Source: Vallitalea pronyensis (GTDB lineage Bacteria; Bacillota; Clostridia; Lachnospirales; Vallitaleaceae). From it: DNA of 64,000 bases. Shown here piece after piece: positions 54,701-64,000 of the stretch. Numbering within the stretch: position 1 is the first letter of the stretch; each line of letters begins with the position of its first letter. The DNA lies in NCBI RefSeq assembly GCF_018141445.1, contig NZ_CP058649.1, forward strand, positions 267,001 through 331,000, read 5' to 3'. Made by a program: the position numbers and the translations under genes. The notes below the pieces were generated by a model. The model worked only from the letters and a program-made list of their open reading frames with translations. It made no database searches and was not told the DNA's origin.

Positions 54701-56434
54701 CTAACGCATAATTTTTATGGTAAATTTGGTACCCTTATACTTAGATTGGGATACTTCTAATCCAGAATGTTCGCCAAATTTTATCTTTAATCTACGGTCA
54801 ATATTAAATAAAGCACTATCTCTTGGAATATCTTTGCTTGAGAACAAGGCATTTAGCATCTTTATATTCTTCATACTGCTAGATCCATTATCTTCAATAT
54901 GGATGCTAATGCTATCTTGCTTCACATCAAATGAAATATCTAGAATACCGCCTTCTTCCATTTTGGAGAAACAGTACTTATAAGCATTCTCAATAACGGG
55001 TTGAATGATAATTCTAGGCACCAGGTAATGAATAATGGATGCGGGCACTTCTTCAAATGTCACTTTCACCCTGTCCCGAAACCTTATGCGTTGAATGCGA
55101 ATATAATTTTTAGCATGACGGACCTCATCAATGAGGGGGACTTCTTTTTCTTTGAAGCCATCCTTTGTAATAAAGCGATAGTATTCACCTAAAAAATTAG
55201 CAAAATCAATGATACTGCTGGTATTTCCATCAGATGCCATACGGCTTATGGTAAATAAGCTATTGTATAAAAAATGTGGGTTAATTTGTAATTGCAATTG
55301 ATTAAGCTGCATTTTCTGCATGAGAATTTCTTGTTCGTAAATGATTTCATTGGATTGCTTTAATTTAATAATCATCCGGTTAAACCTTGCGAAAACGAAT
55401 CCAAATTCATCTTTTTGCTGTAAATCGATTGGATTGTCTAGTCCTTCTTCTTCTACAGCAGAAAAGGCTTTTACAAGAATACCTAATGGTATAGAGAGTT
55501 GTTTTCTTAAGTAAAATACAAAAATGACCACAGCTACTAATAGTCCTAACGTGATAAACCATTGCCACTTCACAAATTTCTGAGTAGTTTCCGCTAACAT
55601 GTTATCCGGAAAGTAGGTTACTAATAACAAATTCAGATAATCACTTTTTTCATATACAACCACTTGATTGTTGTCTGTGATAAAACTACCCTGAGGGTGA
55701 CCTTGACTAAGATTGTGCTTCATGACATCCTGATACACCTGAGAAAAACCTTCTGCTTGCCTATCATTTGTTAAAAACCAATTATCCTCCAGACTTATGA
55801 TGATGGCATTGTTTTTTTCATTGAGTGAAAGATCCTTCAGCCTTGAGATCATCTCATCTTTAGATAGGGTGGTTATACTGGTAAACTCATAGAGCTCTTT
55901 TGATAGCTTTTCATTTGGAAAATTTGACTTTATATATAGGGCATCATTCTGTTGTGTGATTGGATAAAGTACAGGACTTTCTATGGATAGAATGCCTTGG
56001 AAAGAATCATATTTTTTGTGTATATCATTAATAAGCCTATCTGTTGACAAAACGAATTGGCTTTGATGTAAGACCACATCAACAGACTGAATGAGAGGCA
56101 ATGTATTTTTTAAAAACATTAATCGTTTCTCTACATTCAACGATTTTTCATATATTTGATAAGGACTCGACTCAGCATATCGGGTTAGGAGCCATTCTAT
56201 ATCATGGTCATTGACCAGCTCTAACTGTCCTTTTGTAATGGCTTCAATATCCGATTCAAGTTGTTCAAGAAAATAGTCATTCACTAACCGATAGTTTTCT
56301 ATGTTATGACTGATGGCATCTCTTTTTGTTAATTCAATTAATGTTAAGCTCATAAAATAAGGTATCAAGATGACACATATGAAGATCAGCAACACGCCAT
56401 TTACCACAGACTTTGAGTTTGATTTGATGCCCAT
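54701..56434 (-). CDS. YesM-family sensor histidine kinase
   Basis: About 577 residues. Two TM segments (residues ~13-33 and ~290-310) bracket an extracytoplasmic sensor region; a HAMP domain follows, then the His_kinase domain LQLQINPHFLYNSLFTISRM (phospho-His in NPHFLYN) and an ATPase region with IIQPVIENAYKYCF. ATG 56434 has GGAG 8 nt before it. Partner is the divergent YesN-type regulator; both control the neighbouring sugar importer. Confidence 0.93.
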   Translation of the reverse strand: MGIKSNSKSVVNGVLLIFICVILIPYFMSLTLIELTKRDAISHNIENYRLVNDYFLEQLESDIEAITKGQLELVNDHDIEWLLTRYAESSPYQIYEKSLNVEKRLMFLKNTLPLIQSVDVVLHQSQFVLSTDRLINDIHKKYDSFQGILSIESPVLYPITQQNDALYIKSNFPNEKLSKELYEFTSITTLSKDEMISRLKDLSLNEKNNAIIISLEDNWFLTNDRQAEGFSQVYQDVMKHNLSQGHPQGSFITDNNQVVVYEKSDYLNLLLVTYFPDNMLAETTQKFVKWQWFITLGLLVAVVIFVFYLRKQLSIPLGILVKAFSAVEEEGLDNPIDLQQKDEFGFVFARFNRMIIKLKQSNEIIYEQEILMQKMQLNQLQLQINPHFLYNSLFTISRMASDGNTSSIIDFANFLGEYYRFITKDGFKEKEVPLIDEVRHAKNYIRIQRIRFRDRVKVTFEEVPASIIHYLVPRIIIQPVIENAYKYCFSKMEEGGILDISFDVKQDSISIHIEDNGSSSMKNIKMLNALFSSKDIPRDSALFNIDRRLKIKFGEHSGLEVSQSKYKGTKFTIKIMR

Positions 56435-56462
56435 AGGTCTCACTCCAATTCATTTTGTCTCC

Positions 56463-56492
56463 TTGACATATTTTTGTGGAACTTGCTATAAT
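56463..56492 (+). promoter_or_regulatory. Sigma-A promoter of the YesN-type regulator
   Basis: TTGACA (56463-56468), 18-nt spacer, TATAAT (56487-56492), about 40 nt before the ATG at 56534. Confidence 0.75.
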
Positions 56493-56533
56493 AACTAACA
56501 ATGACTTTTGTAATAAGAAAGGAGATGTTAAGC

Positions 56534-58147
56534 ATGTATCGACTGTTAATAATAGACGATGAACCGTTTATTGCCGATAGTTTGTTTTCACTATTTGATA
56601 ACTTAGAATCTATGGAACTGGAAGTTTATAAAGCTTATTCAGCAAGGCAAGCGCTCCACATTCTTCAAAAACATCGGGTTGATATTGTCTTATCCGATAT
56701 CTCCATGCCAAATATAGACGGTCTAGAGTTGCAACAAATCCTTTCCGATAAATGGCCAGCTGCCAAAGTGATCTTTTTAACCGCTTATAATGACTTTAAC
56801 TTTGCACAACAAGCCATACGCCATAATGTGGTGGATTACATTCTTAAGACGGAACCGGAACAGACGATTATTCAATCTATTGAAAAGACCATTCATCTGC
56901 TAGAAGAAGAATCCATGAATAAAGAGCTCCTCGAGAATTTTAAATCTGAGAAAAATAAGTATCTCCCACTCATTCAAAAGGAATTTATACAAGACTTGCT
57001 AAATGGTCTTCACATGAATGAAACAAATCTTAACCAGCAGTTTAAAGAACTGCATTTACCATTTTCTGCTTATTCCAAGGTAATCATACTACTACTACGT
57101 GAAGATAACGTGAATAGCCACTTACCCTATTATATTAAAAAAGAAAATTTACTGAAAATCCAAAAAATCGTCCATCGCTTTATTCATAAAAAATTAGCAT
57201 GCTATTCGTTCCAGTCTAACTCACGTTACCAAACCTATATCATCCAACATGCTCATGATGATGATTATACGTATCTCTATGAAACTTTAGACGTTATACA
57301 GAAATCCATTTACAACACGCTAAACATTAAAATATCCTTTTTTTTAGGTACAGACTATGTATCATGGGATCAGATATATGCGTATCATCAAGAGTTCATG
57401 AGCTGTTTTGTCCATGAATTCGGTGCAGCAAAATACTGTATTGTAACCGATAAAAATGGTATGAAACAACCCGATACATTACACAAAAACTTATTAAAAA
57501 AACACCGAGAAATCAATCAGCGGATGTCCATGTATATATTAGATCAGAACCAAGAAGCTTTTAATCCATTATACCAACAGTTAAAATCGGATATCATTGG
57601 GAATATGGATCTGCCATACCCAATATATATACAGTTTCTTCACGACTTTTCAAACATGCTTATTACCCATTTAAATCAATATCAATTATATCATAAAAGT
57701 GATTACAACATGTATATAAAAAAACTAGTAAATCTTACAAAAATGGGATCACTTGAAGATATCTTTTTAACTTTCGATGAAGTCATTGAGGTCATCTTTA
57801 AAGGGTTTTCCAATAACCAAGATGACCAATCAGATAAAACAATTGCTCTCGTTAATGACTATATAATAAATCATTTAGATGGGGATACTTCCTTGTCTAC
57901 CATATCCCATGTACTTAATTACAATGCCTCTTATTTGTCACGACTATATAAGACACATACTGGTCAAAAACTATCGGAATATATAGCCGATTTAAAGCTT
58001 AATAAAGCAAAAGAGTTGCTACGCAATCATCAAATCAAAATTAATAAAATAACAAAAGCCATTGGGTTTGAGACACCTTCTTATTTCACCAGGTTCTTTA
58101 AAAATAAAACGGGTCTTACCCCTCAGGCTTATCGTGATAAATGGTAA
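56534..58147 (+). CDS. YesN-type AraC response regulator
   Basis: About 537 residues. The receiver (residues 1-125) has LLIIDDEP, phospho-Asp in VLSDISMPNIDG, and the Lys in YILKTEP. The C-terminal ~100 residues are two AraC helix-turn-helix units: LSTISHVLNYNASYLSRLYK and INKITKAIGFETPSYFTRFF. It should activate the sugar uptake and degradation genes on signal from the YesM kinase. It sits alone on the plus strand between the two minus-strand gene groups. Confidence 0.93.
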   Translation: MYRLLIIDDEPFIADSLFSLFDNLESMELEVYKAYSARQALHILQKHRVDIVLSDISMPNIDGLELQQILSDKWPAAKVIFLTAYNDFNFAQQAIRHNVVDYILKTEPEQTIIQSIEKTIHLLEEESMNKELLENFKSEKNKYLPLIQKEFIQDLLNGLHMNETNLNQQFKELHLPFSAYSKVIILLLREDNVNSHLPYYIKKENLLKIQKIVHRFIHKKLACYSFQSNSRYQTYIIQHAHDDDYTYLYETLDVIQKSIYNTLNIKISFFLGTDYVSWDQIYAYHQEFMSCFVHEFGAAKYCIVTDKNGMKQPDTLHKNLLKKHREINQRMSMYILDQNQEAFNPLYQQLKSDIIGNMDLPYPIYIQFLHDFSNMLITHLNQYQLYHKSDYNMYIKKLVNLTKMGSLEDIFLTFDEVIEVIFKGFSNNQDDQSDKTIALVNDYIINHLDGDTSLSTISHVLNYNASYLSRLYKTHTGQKLSEYIADLKLNKAKELLRNHQIKINKITKAIGFETPSYFTRFFKNKTGLTPQAYRDKW

Positions 58148-58194
58148 CCCTATCTTTTTATATGCTCTCGCACAAATCACTAAGCTTATTCACT

Positions 58195-59508
58195 CTATTC
58201 TATCGTTGGCTTGCTTTTTCTAAATGCCTTAAGCATATCACTGTATGTTTCGTCGGTTGCAATATTTTCCATTTCTCCTGGGTCTTTAACAAGGTCATAT
58301 AATTGCTCGCTATGTGCACCTTGGATATACTGTACATGTTTGTATTTCTTTGTAACATTCATCTTACCAAATTCACTCTCAACAATTAGCCGATTACGCC
58401 ATATGGGGTCAGCACCTTCAACAATTGGTTTAAGGCTGTTCCCCTGTATGTTTTTTGGTATGGTAATACCCGCATAATCACAGATTGTTGGGTATAGGTC
58501 TAGTCCATTACTGACCAGGTGTTCATCATCTATATGATTCTGAATACACTGGCCTTGATGCGTGATAATCAAAGGTATACGACAGCATTCTTCATAGAGA
58601 GCGGTCTTATGTTCCATGCGATGCGACCCATCCATATCCCCATGATCGCTGGTGAATATAATCACTGTATTGTCCTCTTGTCCACTTTCTTGCAAAGCCT
58701 GCAATAACATATGTATATGAGCATCCACTCTTTCTGTCAATCGACAGTATGCAAAGCGATGAAGACGCCACTGCTCTTGTGTATAATGTTTCCTAGCTTT
58801 TTCTTTGAATGGGCGTTGTTTCAAAAGCATGGATATAGCTTCGGGTTCATGTGCTTGAGGCTCAAAATTATCAGGTAGTGGGGGGCATATGTCTCTCCAA
58901 AAGTTGTCCTTTTCATAGCTGTCCACTTTTTTCAACACATCATCTAACATGGCCTGTTCTTTTTTACATACCTTTACAAGTACATGATCCAATTCACAGG
59001 TTGGGTAGTCTCTAATGGCCATCATACAAATGTCATGTGGATTGATGAAAGATACGGTTAAAAAAAATGGCTTCTTTCTTTTTTTCTTAATAAATGCGGC
59101 ACAAGTATCTGCTAATCCTTCTCTTTCATCGTCTGTGATATACTGATAACCAAGATCCTCTGTACACATGAGAGGAAGGTGCTCTTTTCCACCATAAGCC
59201 ACATCATAACCTGCATCTTTTAACAACCAGCCAAGTCCACTGTCTTTTATTTCTTGTGGCACATGATCAATCTCTTGTTCAACTTTATTGCTTTTTAACC
59301 CGATTTCACTAGGGTAACGACCGGTTAGTAAGCTAAAGCGAGATGGTATGCAAACAGGATTCGTGCAATATGCCCGATTAAATCGGATACCTTGTGCCGC
59401 AAGATAATCCATCGCAGGTGTCTGTAGGTAGGCATTACCTGTGCAACTCATCATGGAAGCACTTTGCTGGTCTGTATAGATCACCAGAATATTCGGTTGT
59501 TGGTTCAT
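58195..59508 (-). CDS. Sulfatase (type I, formylglycine-dependent)
   Basis: About 437 residues, S1-type sulfatase. The active-site motif NPVCIPSRFSLLTGRYP holds Cys53 (C-x-P-S-R), which a maturase converts to formylglycine. Metal ligands appear in VIYTDQQ and IIFTSDHGDMDGSH. There is no signal peptide, so it works in the cytosol. ATG 59508 has AGGAG before it. It removes sulfate from an imported glycan unit. No formylglycine-generating enzyme or radical-SAM maturase is in the window; an anaerobe needs one elsewhere. Confidence 0.93.
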   Translation of the reverse strand: MNQQPNILVIYTDQQSASMMSCTGNAYLQTPAMDYLAAQGIRFNRAYCTNPVCIPSRFSLLTGRYPSEIGLKSNKVEQEIDHVPQEIKDSGLGWLLKDAGYDVAYGGKEHLPLMCTEDLGYQYITDDEREGLADTCAAFIKKKRKKPFFLTVSFINPHDICMMAIRDYPTCELDHVLVKVCKKEQAMLDDVLKKVDSYEKDNFWRDICPPLPDNFEPQAHEPEAISMLLKQRPFKEKARKHYTQEQWRLHRFAYCRLTERVDAHIHMLLQALQESGQEDNTVIIFTSDHGDMDGSHRMEHKTALYEECCRIPLIITHQGQCIQNHIDDEHLVSNGLDLYPTICDYAGITIPKNIQGNSLKPIVEGADPIWRNRLIVESEFGKMNVTKKYKHVQYIQGAHSEQLYDLVKDPGEMENIATDETYSDMLKAFRKSKPTIE

Positions 59509-59585
59509 TTCCTTATCTCCTTTAACACGTTTTGCCCTTATCACACCAATTGTCAATCAGATACATGTGTCCATCTGAATACCGT

Positions 59586-60596
59586 TTAATCAGAAAGACA
59601 GTTAAGCATTGCTGATGTGATGGAATACTTTCTCTCTTTTCCTTCTAGGGTTGCTTCAAAATCATCCATTAACATGGTCAGTGCTCTTTCTACAGATGCC
59701 ATAATACCACCTGCTTTGTGGGGTGTTAGCCATGCATTTTTTAAGGTACGTAATGGCGAGTCTTTTTCTAAGGGCTCCTTATCAAAAACATCCAGCATGG
59801 CAAATAGTTCTTCTGATTGTAAGCGTTCTGTTAAAGCCTCCATATCCACTAGGGAAGCCCTACCTACATTTACCAATAAGCCATTCTTCTGTATAGATGC
59901 AATTTCTTCCCTTCCTACAAGCTTCTCTGCTTCGCGGGTGTTTGCTGCGCACAACACAATGATTTCGGAGTTTTCAAATAGTTCTTTCTTGTCTACTAAT
60001 GTTGCGTGATAGCTTTTTGCAATTTCTTGAGGTAAATAAGGGTCATAAGCCCTTAGAGTTGTGTTGAATGGCTGTAACAGTTCTGCCAATCGTTGCCCGA
60101 TTCGACCAAAGCCAACAATACCTACACGTCTACCTGTCAATTGTCTTTCTAACGGGTCTATATCCATAGGGAAATCTTCAATCCATGCTTCTGTACCTTG
60201 GCGCATGGCCATATGGAAATCACTCACTTTTCTTAACCCAGTAAGCATTAATGTGAGTGCCATTTCTGCAACTGCTGGCGACCATGCATGCCTTGCCTCT
60301 GATAAAGCAATCTCTTTTTTCAAAAGCACTTTCGCCGTTGGTTTACTTGAATTAATTTGTCCTACATAGCGTAAATGCGGGCACTCTTCTATCATATCGT
60401 CACTTAATTCCGGCCAAGACCACATGATAACAGCTTCTGCCCATTTCAAATCCTCCATGATGTCTTCAGGTGTGTTATGGGATGTTTTTCTTATGATTGA
60501 CCTTTGCTCAATACGCTTAAATACAGGCGCAAGTTTTTCACATCGATAAAACCCCTCTGGTAAGTTGATTAATACCTTTATTTTATTATTATCCAT
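59586..60596 (-). CDS. D-2-hydroxyacid dehydrogenase family protein
   Basis: A 336-residue NAD(P)-dependent dehydrogenase. The Rossmann loop is VGIVGFGRIGQRLAELL; the substrate-site Arg is in NVGRASLVD, the Glu in VFDKEPLEKDSP and the His in LTPHKAGG. The reaction could be reduction of a 2-keto acid or oxidation of a sugar-derived hydroxyacid. It lies 77 nt upstream of the sulfatase and 18 nt downstream of the Gfo/Idh/MocA gene. Confidence 0.9.
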   Translation of the reverse strand: MDNNKIKVLINLPEGFYRCEKLAPVFKRIEQRSIIRKTSHNTPEDIMEDLKWAEAVIMWSWPELSDDMIEECPHLRYVGQINSSKPTAKVLLKKEIALSEARHAWSPAVAEMALTLMLTGLRKVSDFHMAMRQGTEAWIEDFPMDIDPLERQLTGRRVGIVGFGRIGQRLAELLQPFNTTLRAYDPYLPQEIAKSYHATLVDKKELFENSEIIVLCAANTREAEKLVGREEIASIQKNGLLVNVGRASLVDMEALTERLQSEELFAMLDVFDKEPLEKDSPLRTLKNAWLTPHKAGGIMASVERALTMLMDDFEATLEGKERKYSITSAMLNCLSD

Positions 60597-60614
60597 GATG
60601 TTTCTCCTTCATTT

Positions 60615-61622
60615 TCAATTTTTTAAAGTGACTTTCTCGCTGGACTTTTCAGCAGATTTAACAACAGCATCTACCAGCTGTAAGCTTCTATAACCGTCAT
60701 GGATGCCGCACAAACCATTTTGCTTACCTTCTTTCACTGCATGTATAAATGTTTCCACCTCTTGGTAGTACATATCTCTATTGTCCAAAACCCATTCTCT
60801 CGTGGTTTCTTCTCCATTTGTATAGATAAATTCTGCATTATTTGCATCCTTAAAATGAACGGTAACATGTTCACATATGACTGTAAATATGCTTTGCCAT
60901 TCCCAAGGTACCGCACAGTTAGAAGCCGCTATATTCCCTATAGCCCCTGATTCAAACTTTATAATGGCTGTACTGGTATCTTCAACGGTATAATTGGCCA
61001 CATGTGTATGGCAAAGATTACCCATTACACCTGTCACCCATTCTGCTTCACCCATAAAATACATGGCTAAATCATACAAATGGATAGCTTGCTCAAGTAT
61101 CTGTCCACCTGATTTTTCTCTATCTATCCACCAAGGCGTATGCAATGAATGACATGCAAATCGCCCATCAAAAAGTGTGGGTATACCGGCACGACCATCA
61201 TCAATCATGGCTTTTAGTTTTTCGACAGCAACACCTTGACGCATGTGATAGCCCACACAACTCAACACACCTGATGCGTTAACCGTATCCACCATTGCTT
61301 TTGCTTGATCTAGTTGTAAAGCAATGGGTTTTTCAGCAAAAATATGTATCCCTTTTCTAGCAGCTGCTTCTAATTGCCCATGGTGTGCAAATGGTGGTAA
61401 ACAGATAAATAAAACATCCATGTTCACATCTTCCAGCATGTAGTCAAAATCAGCGAATGCTTTTGCCTTTCCATGGGTATGGGTCTGTGAAAATTCCTCT
61501 GCCTCTTCTAGTGTAAGGCCACATACACCCTTAATGTCAACATGCTTTAACTTCAATAAGTTCTTGGCATGGGTCATTCCCATAAAGCCTAAACCCAATA
61601 TGCCAACGTGTATTGTATCCAT
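60615..61622 (-). CDS. Gfo/Idh/MocA family oxidoreductase
   Basis: About 335 residues. The NAD-binding start is VGILGLGFMGMTHAKNLL, the EKP motif is IFAEKPIALQL, and the C-terminal half forms the beta-sheet domain with HLYDLAMYFMGEAEWV. Members oxidise or epimerise sugars and inositols. ATG 61622 has GGAGG 8 nt before it. It is likely to act on a monosaccharide released by the nearby hydrolase. Confidence 0.92.
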   Translation of the reverse strand: MDTIHVGILGLGFMGMTHAKNLLKLKHVDIKGVCGLTLEEAEEFSQTHTHGKAKAFADFDYMLEDVNMDVLFICLPPFAHHGQLEAAARKGIHIFAEKPIALQLDQAKAMVDTVNASGVLSCVGYHMRQGVAVEKLKAMIDDGRAGIPTLFDGRFACHSLHTPWWIDREKSGGQILEQAIHLYDLAMYFMGEAEWVTGVMGNLCHTHVANYTVEDTSTAIIKFESGAIGNIAASNCAVPWEWQSIFTVICEHVTVHFKDANNAEFIYTNGEETTREWVLDNRDMYYQEVETFIHAVKEGKQNGLCGIHDGYRSLQLVDAVVKSAEKSSEKVTLKN

Positions 61623-61700
61623 GATAATTACCTCCTTATTCATGATATTTTCATGGTCTTATTAATCCTTTTAGTCCAATTTGGCTAATAGCTTTTAGTC

Positions 61701-63140
61701 TCATTTCTCAAAAAATGTTGTTGCAGAGCCCTTTGGTACATGATAGGTAAACTTTTTTTGATGGGATAATTTATAGTCACCTATAGGCGCATACTGTTCA
61801 TTAGATGATGTCCGATACCCTTCAAAACAATGCCCACATCCTTCAATGGTCAATTCAATCTCTTTATCCATAGGTGATAGATTAAGCACTAGGAAGGCAT
61901 TTTTATTGTCTGTATGGTGGGATGAAAAAGCGACCAAACTAAGCTCTGTATCATTTGAACTGACTTTAGCCACGGCCATTTTTGGCTGTCCTGCCCGAGT
62001 GATTTGTTTATAAAAATAATAACCAGGCATCACCTCATAGTGGCCTTGTCCATCTAATTTTATAGCTGTTCCAGGATTAGGATCCCCTCCACGCCATCGG
62101 GATGGTACTTGGATACACGCCCAAGGAATAAGAGCATTTACCTTGGTGCTGTAAATATTCTGAATGAGCGTATCTAAAAATGGCACATCCATGCCAAGCC
62201 AGCTACAGGAAGTACCCCAGGCATGAAGGCTAGGCTTTTTTTCTCGTAATGTATCAATACCTGCGCTTCTTGCATCACCAAACCATCTATAATCTCTATC
62301 ATCGTAATTGTACCAAGGATAGTTAATAAACGCATGAGACGTAATTAAGCCCAATGCTTGGATAGCCTGATGATTCTCTGCAATAGCATCTGCATAGCCC
62401 CAGCGGTCAAATCGGAACCAACTGGATGTTTCACCAGGGGTAATGCCAACATCCTGAAGCTGATGGTGATCAAGAACACGGCGTAATAGAGGCATAAAAG
62501 CAACAATTGTTTCTTTCGGCCAGTAACAATTATAGTCTTCACCATGAAAAGCTACTGTCTTTCCATCTGATGGCCACCTGACATGGTCTTCACCTTCATT
62601 ATGTATACTCATGTAGGTCACTGGCAATCCTTCCTGCTCTTTCAAATATTTTACCCAAGATGCCATGTACTTGGCTAATTCAAGCATGTATTTAGGGTCA
62701 AGGTCACGACCACGGACCATCTTTTGCTTGGTCATAAAAGCAGGTGGTTGATAAAGTGTGGTGATTATTTGCAGTTCATAATTCATGGCTTTCGCTTTTT
62801 TCAGACCTTCTCTGGCAAAATAACGTGTCCACTGAGTCGTTGTAAGATGATCGTATCGTGTCCTATCCAGTGTATGCATATCTGACGGATCCGTATGGGG
62901 TTCATTTTGATGGAAACCATCACAAAACATTTTGATAATACTTGGTTTCAAGCCGTCTTCACCAAAAATAAGGTCGATTATTTCTTGACGTTTTTCTTCA
63001 GATAGGGTCTGAAAGCCACCGTAATCTTGAGGCTCCTCTAAGTAATCAGGTGTCTGTGCTGTTTCCACATAGTTGACACCAAACCCATCCCACTCCCTTA
63101 TGATGTTTTGAAAATTCACATGTCCTTTAATCATGGACAT
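61701..63140 (-). CDS. GH30-like glycoside hydrolase family protein
   Basis: About 479 residues. The TIM-barrel part shows REWDGFGVNY, YQPPAFMTKQKM, VTYMSIHNEGEDHVRW (expected acid/base Glu in NEG) and SHAFINYPWYNYDDRD. The C-terminal ~100 residues are a beta-sandwich (LVAFSSHHTDNKNAFLVLNL), as in clan-A GH30. At the position where GH30 enzymes have the nucleophile Glu, the sequence reads LHAWGTSCSWLG, without a Glu, so activity is uncertain. There is no signal peptide. ATG 63140 has GGAGG before it. It may act on imported oligosaccharides. Confidence 0.75.
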   Translation of the reverse strand: MSMIKGHVNFQNIIREWDGFGVNYVETAQTPDYLEEPQDYGGFQTLSEEKRQEIIDLIFGEDGLKPSIIKMFCDGFHQNEPHTDPSDMHTLDRTRYDHLTTTQWTRYFAREGLKKAKAMNYELQIITTLYQPPAFMTKQKMVRGRDLDPKYMLELAKYMASWVKYLKEQEGLPVTYMSIHNEGEDHVRWPSDGKTVAFHGEDYNCYWPKETIVAFMPLLRRVLDHHQLQDVGITPGETSSWFRFDRWGYADAIAENHQAIQALGLITSHAFINYPWYNYDDRDYRWFGDARSAGIDTLREKKPSLHAWGTSCSWLGMDVPFLDTLIQNIYSTKVNALIPWACIQVPSRWRGGDPNPGTAIKLDGQGHYEVMPGYYFYKQITRAGQPKMAVAKVSSNDTELSLVAFSSHHTDNKNAFLVLNLSPMDKEIELTIEGCGHCFEGYRTSSNEQYAPIGDYKLSHQKKFTYHVPKGSATTFFEK

Positions 63141-63367
63141 GGTATTCACCTCCATTCATATTTTTCTCTTGTTCCATAAAAGGATGCCTATGACCAGCTT
63201 ATTTTTATGTTACTTATCCCTTCTGGTCAATAAGAACTACCTTATTTATATCTTACGTAACTTCCAGTCCATGACATATAGTCTCATTTTTACTTTCTTT
63301 ATCTAAACTTGTACTCTTTTGCCTGACCATCATTTAGCTTGAATTAGTCTGAAAAATATCCTCTATT

Positions 63368-64000
63368 TTAACCGTTACTCTTTACATCACAATAAGCTAT
63401 CTTATCTTCATTCACGCCCGCTTTTCCATCACTCATAAATAATGTGATATGTCTTTTTACCGCTCTAAAAACTGCTTCTTCTATCACTGTATACATCTTA
63501 GAGTAACTGGGTTTTTTGAATGAACCATGACATAGCTTATGTACTTCAGCCACAATATCTTGTTGAAGGGCTGTTGCTACATTAATTTTCTGAATCCCCC
63601 CCTTTACACTTTTTCTAAAATCTTCTTCCGATATACCTGACCCTCCATGGAGTACAAGTGGTACTTCCGTCATTCGATTAATCTCCCTTAAGCGCTGAAA
63701 CTGTATATTCGGGGACTCCTTATATGCACCATGAGCATTTCCAATGGCAATGGCTAAAGCATCCACACCAGTACCTGCAATGAATGTTTTAACTTCTTGA
63801 ACATCTGTCAACAACATGGCCAGGTCTTTTGAACCGTCTTCACTTCCTCCAACACGGCCAAGCTCTGCTTCACAGGTAGCATCATAAGTATGAGCAAGGT
63901 CTACTGCTATTTTGGATAGATGCATATTCTCCAGCATGGGGTACGAGGCACCATCATACATCACAGAAGAAAAACCTAAATCTAGAGCCTGCTTAATATG
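63368..64000 (-). CDS. Class II fructose-bisphosphate aldolase family protein (5' end cut by window edge)
   Basis: The reading frame enters from the right edge (HIKQALDLGFSSVMYDGAS). Visible motifs are CEAELGRVGG, AIAIGNAHGAYK with zinc His, LVLHGGSGISEEDF and INVATALQQDIV. This matches class II aldolases (GatY/KbaY/FbaA type) that cleave sugar phosphates in a zinc-dependent retro-aldol reaction. In this locus it should handle a ketose phosphate from glycan breakdown. The first ~80 residues are outside the window. Confidence 0.88.
   Translation of the reverse strand, partial: HIKQALDLGFSSVMYDGASYPMLENMHLSKIAVDLAHTYDATCEAELGRVGGSEDGSKDLAMLLTDVQEVKTFIAGTGVDALAIAIGNAHGAYKESPNIQFQRLREINRMTEVPLVLHGGSGISEEDFRKSVKGGIQKINVATALQQDIVAEVHKLCHGSFKKPSYSKMYTVIEEAVFRAVKRHITLFMSDGKAGVNEDKIAYCDVKSNG

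Noticed and set aside
1..64000. CRISPR array, tRNA or rRNA genes, prophage
   Set aside because: No regular direct repeats with spacers, no cloverleaf with TTCGANTC-type arm, and no phage structural genes were found.

Overview
The window looks like a chromosomal segment of a low-GC, endospore-forming Clostridia, most like Lachnospirales/Vallitalea-type anaerobes. The reasons are A+T-rich DNA, strong AGGAGG-type ribosome binding sites, a complete clostridial fatty-acid operon that uses FabK, and three sporulation-linked genes: a PdaA-type muramic-lactam deacetylase, a Spo0E-like phosphatase, and a CotA-like multicopper oxidase with a spore-coat-like C-terminal domain. The genus is inferred from gene style, not from a marker gene.

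Layout. 1-5.0 kb: an ABC exporter with the start of a probable sensor kinase, a secreted protein and a chemoreceptor. 5.3-9.0 kb: an envelope-stress-like ECF sigma operon (DUF4097 solenoid protein, sigma factor, putative anti-sigma factor, zinc-ribbon/TM2 membrane protein). 9.2-12.4 kb: a stand-alone PTS EIIC-like permease behind a NiaR-type 3H regulator, then pgi. 12.7-16.3 kb: PdaA-like deacetylase, a lipoprotein, and a gene-poor stretch with two ~190-nt hairpin elements. 16.4-21.0 kb: a PadR/DUF2812 pair with a clear operator in its promoter, and a response regulator/ABC transporter/kinase cassette whose regulator is split by one frameshift. 21.1-28.3 kb: secreted proteins, a VOC protein, a MarR/hydrolase pair with a shared operator, and the multicopper oxidase.

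28.4-38.8 kb holds the fatty-acid synthesis operon on the minus strand, transcribed fabH-acpP-fabK-fabD-fabG-fabF-accB-fabZ-accC-accD-accA. Its promoter carries a FabT-like palindrome over the -10 box, and hairpin elements lie in two of its internal gaps. 39.4-42.4 kb holds a PadR-DUF1700-DUF4097 operon and pgsA. 42.6-48.1 kb holds metG-tatD and rsmA, with a Spo0E-like gene where rnmV is often found. A solitary secreted protein sits in an AT-rich stretch at 48.8-50.0 kb.

50.5-64.0 kb is a carbohydrate-utilisation locus: solute-binding protein, two permeases, a YesM/YesN two-component pair, a sulfatase, a D-2-hydroxyacid dehydrogenase, a Gfo/Idh/MocA oxidoreductase, a GH30-like protein and a class II aldolase (cut by the window edge). 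The enzymes lack export signals, which suggests that sulfated oligosaccharides are imported and then processed in the cytosol.

The most notable non-gene signals are three long imperfect palindromes of about 190-200 nt (14.9, 15.3 and 30.6 kb), two shorter ones (30.3 and 37.3 kb), operators that can be read directly in promoters (PadR, MarR, FabT-like), and a terminator whose 3' arm also carries the ribosome binding site of the next gene. No tRNA, rRNA, CRISPR array, intact insertion sequence or prophage was seen.
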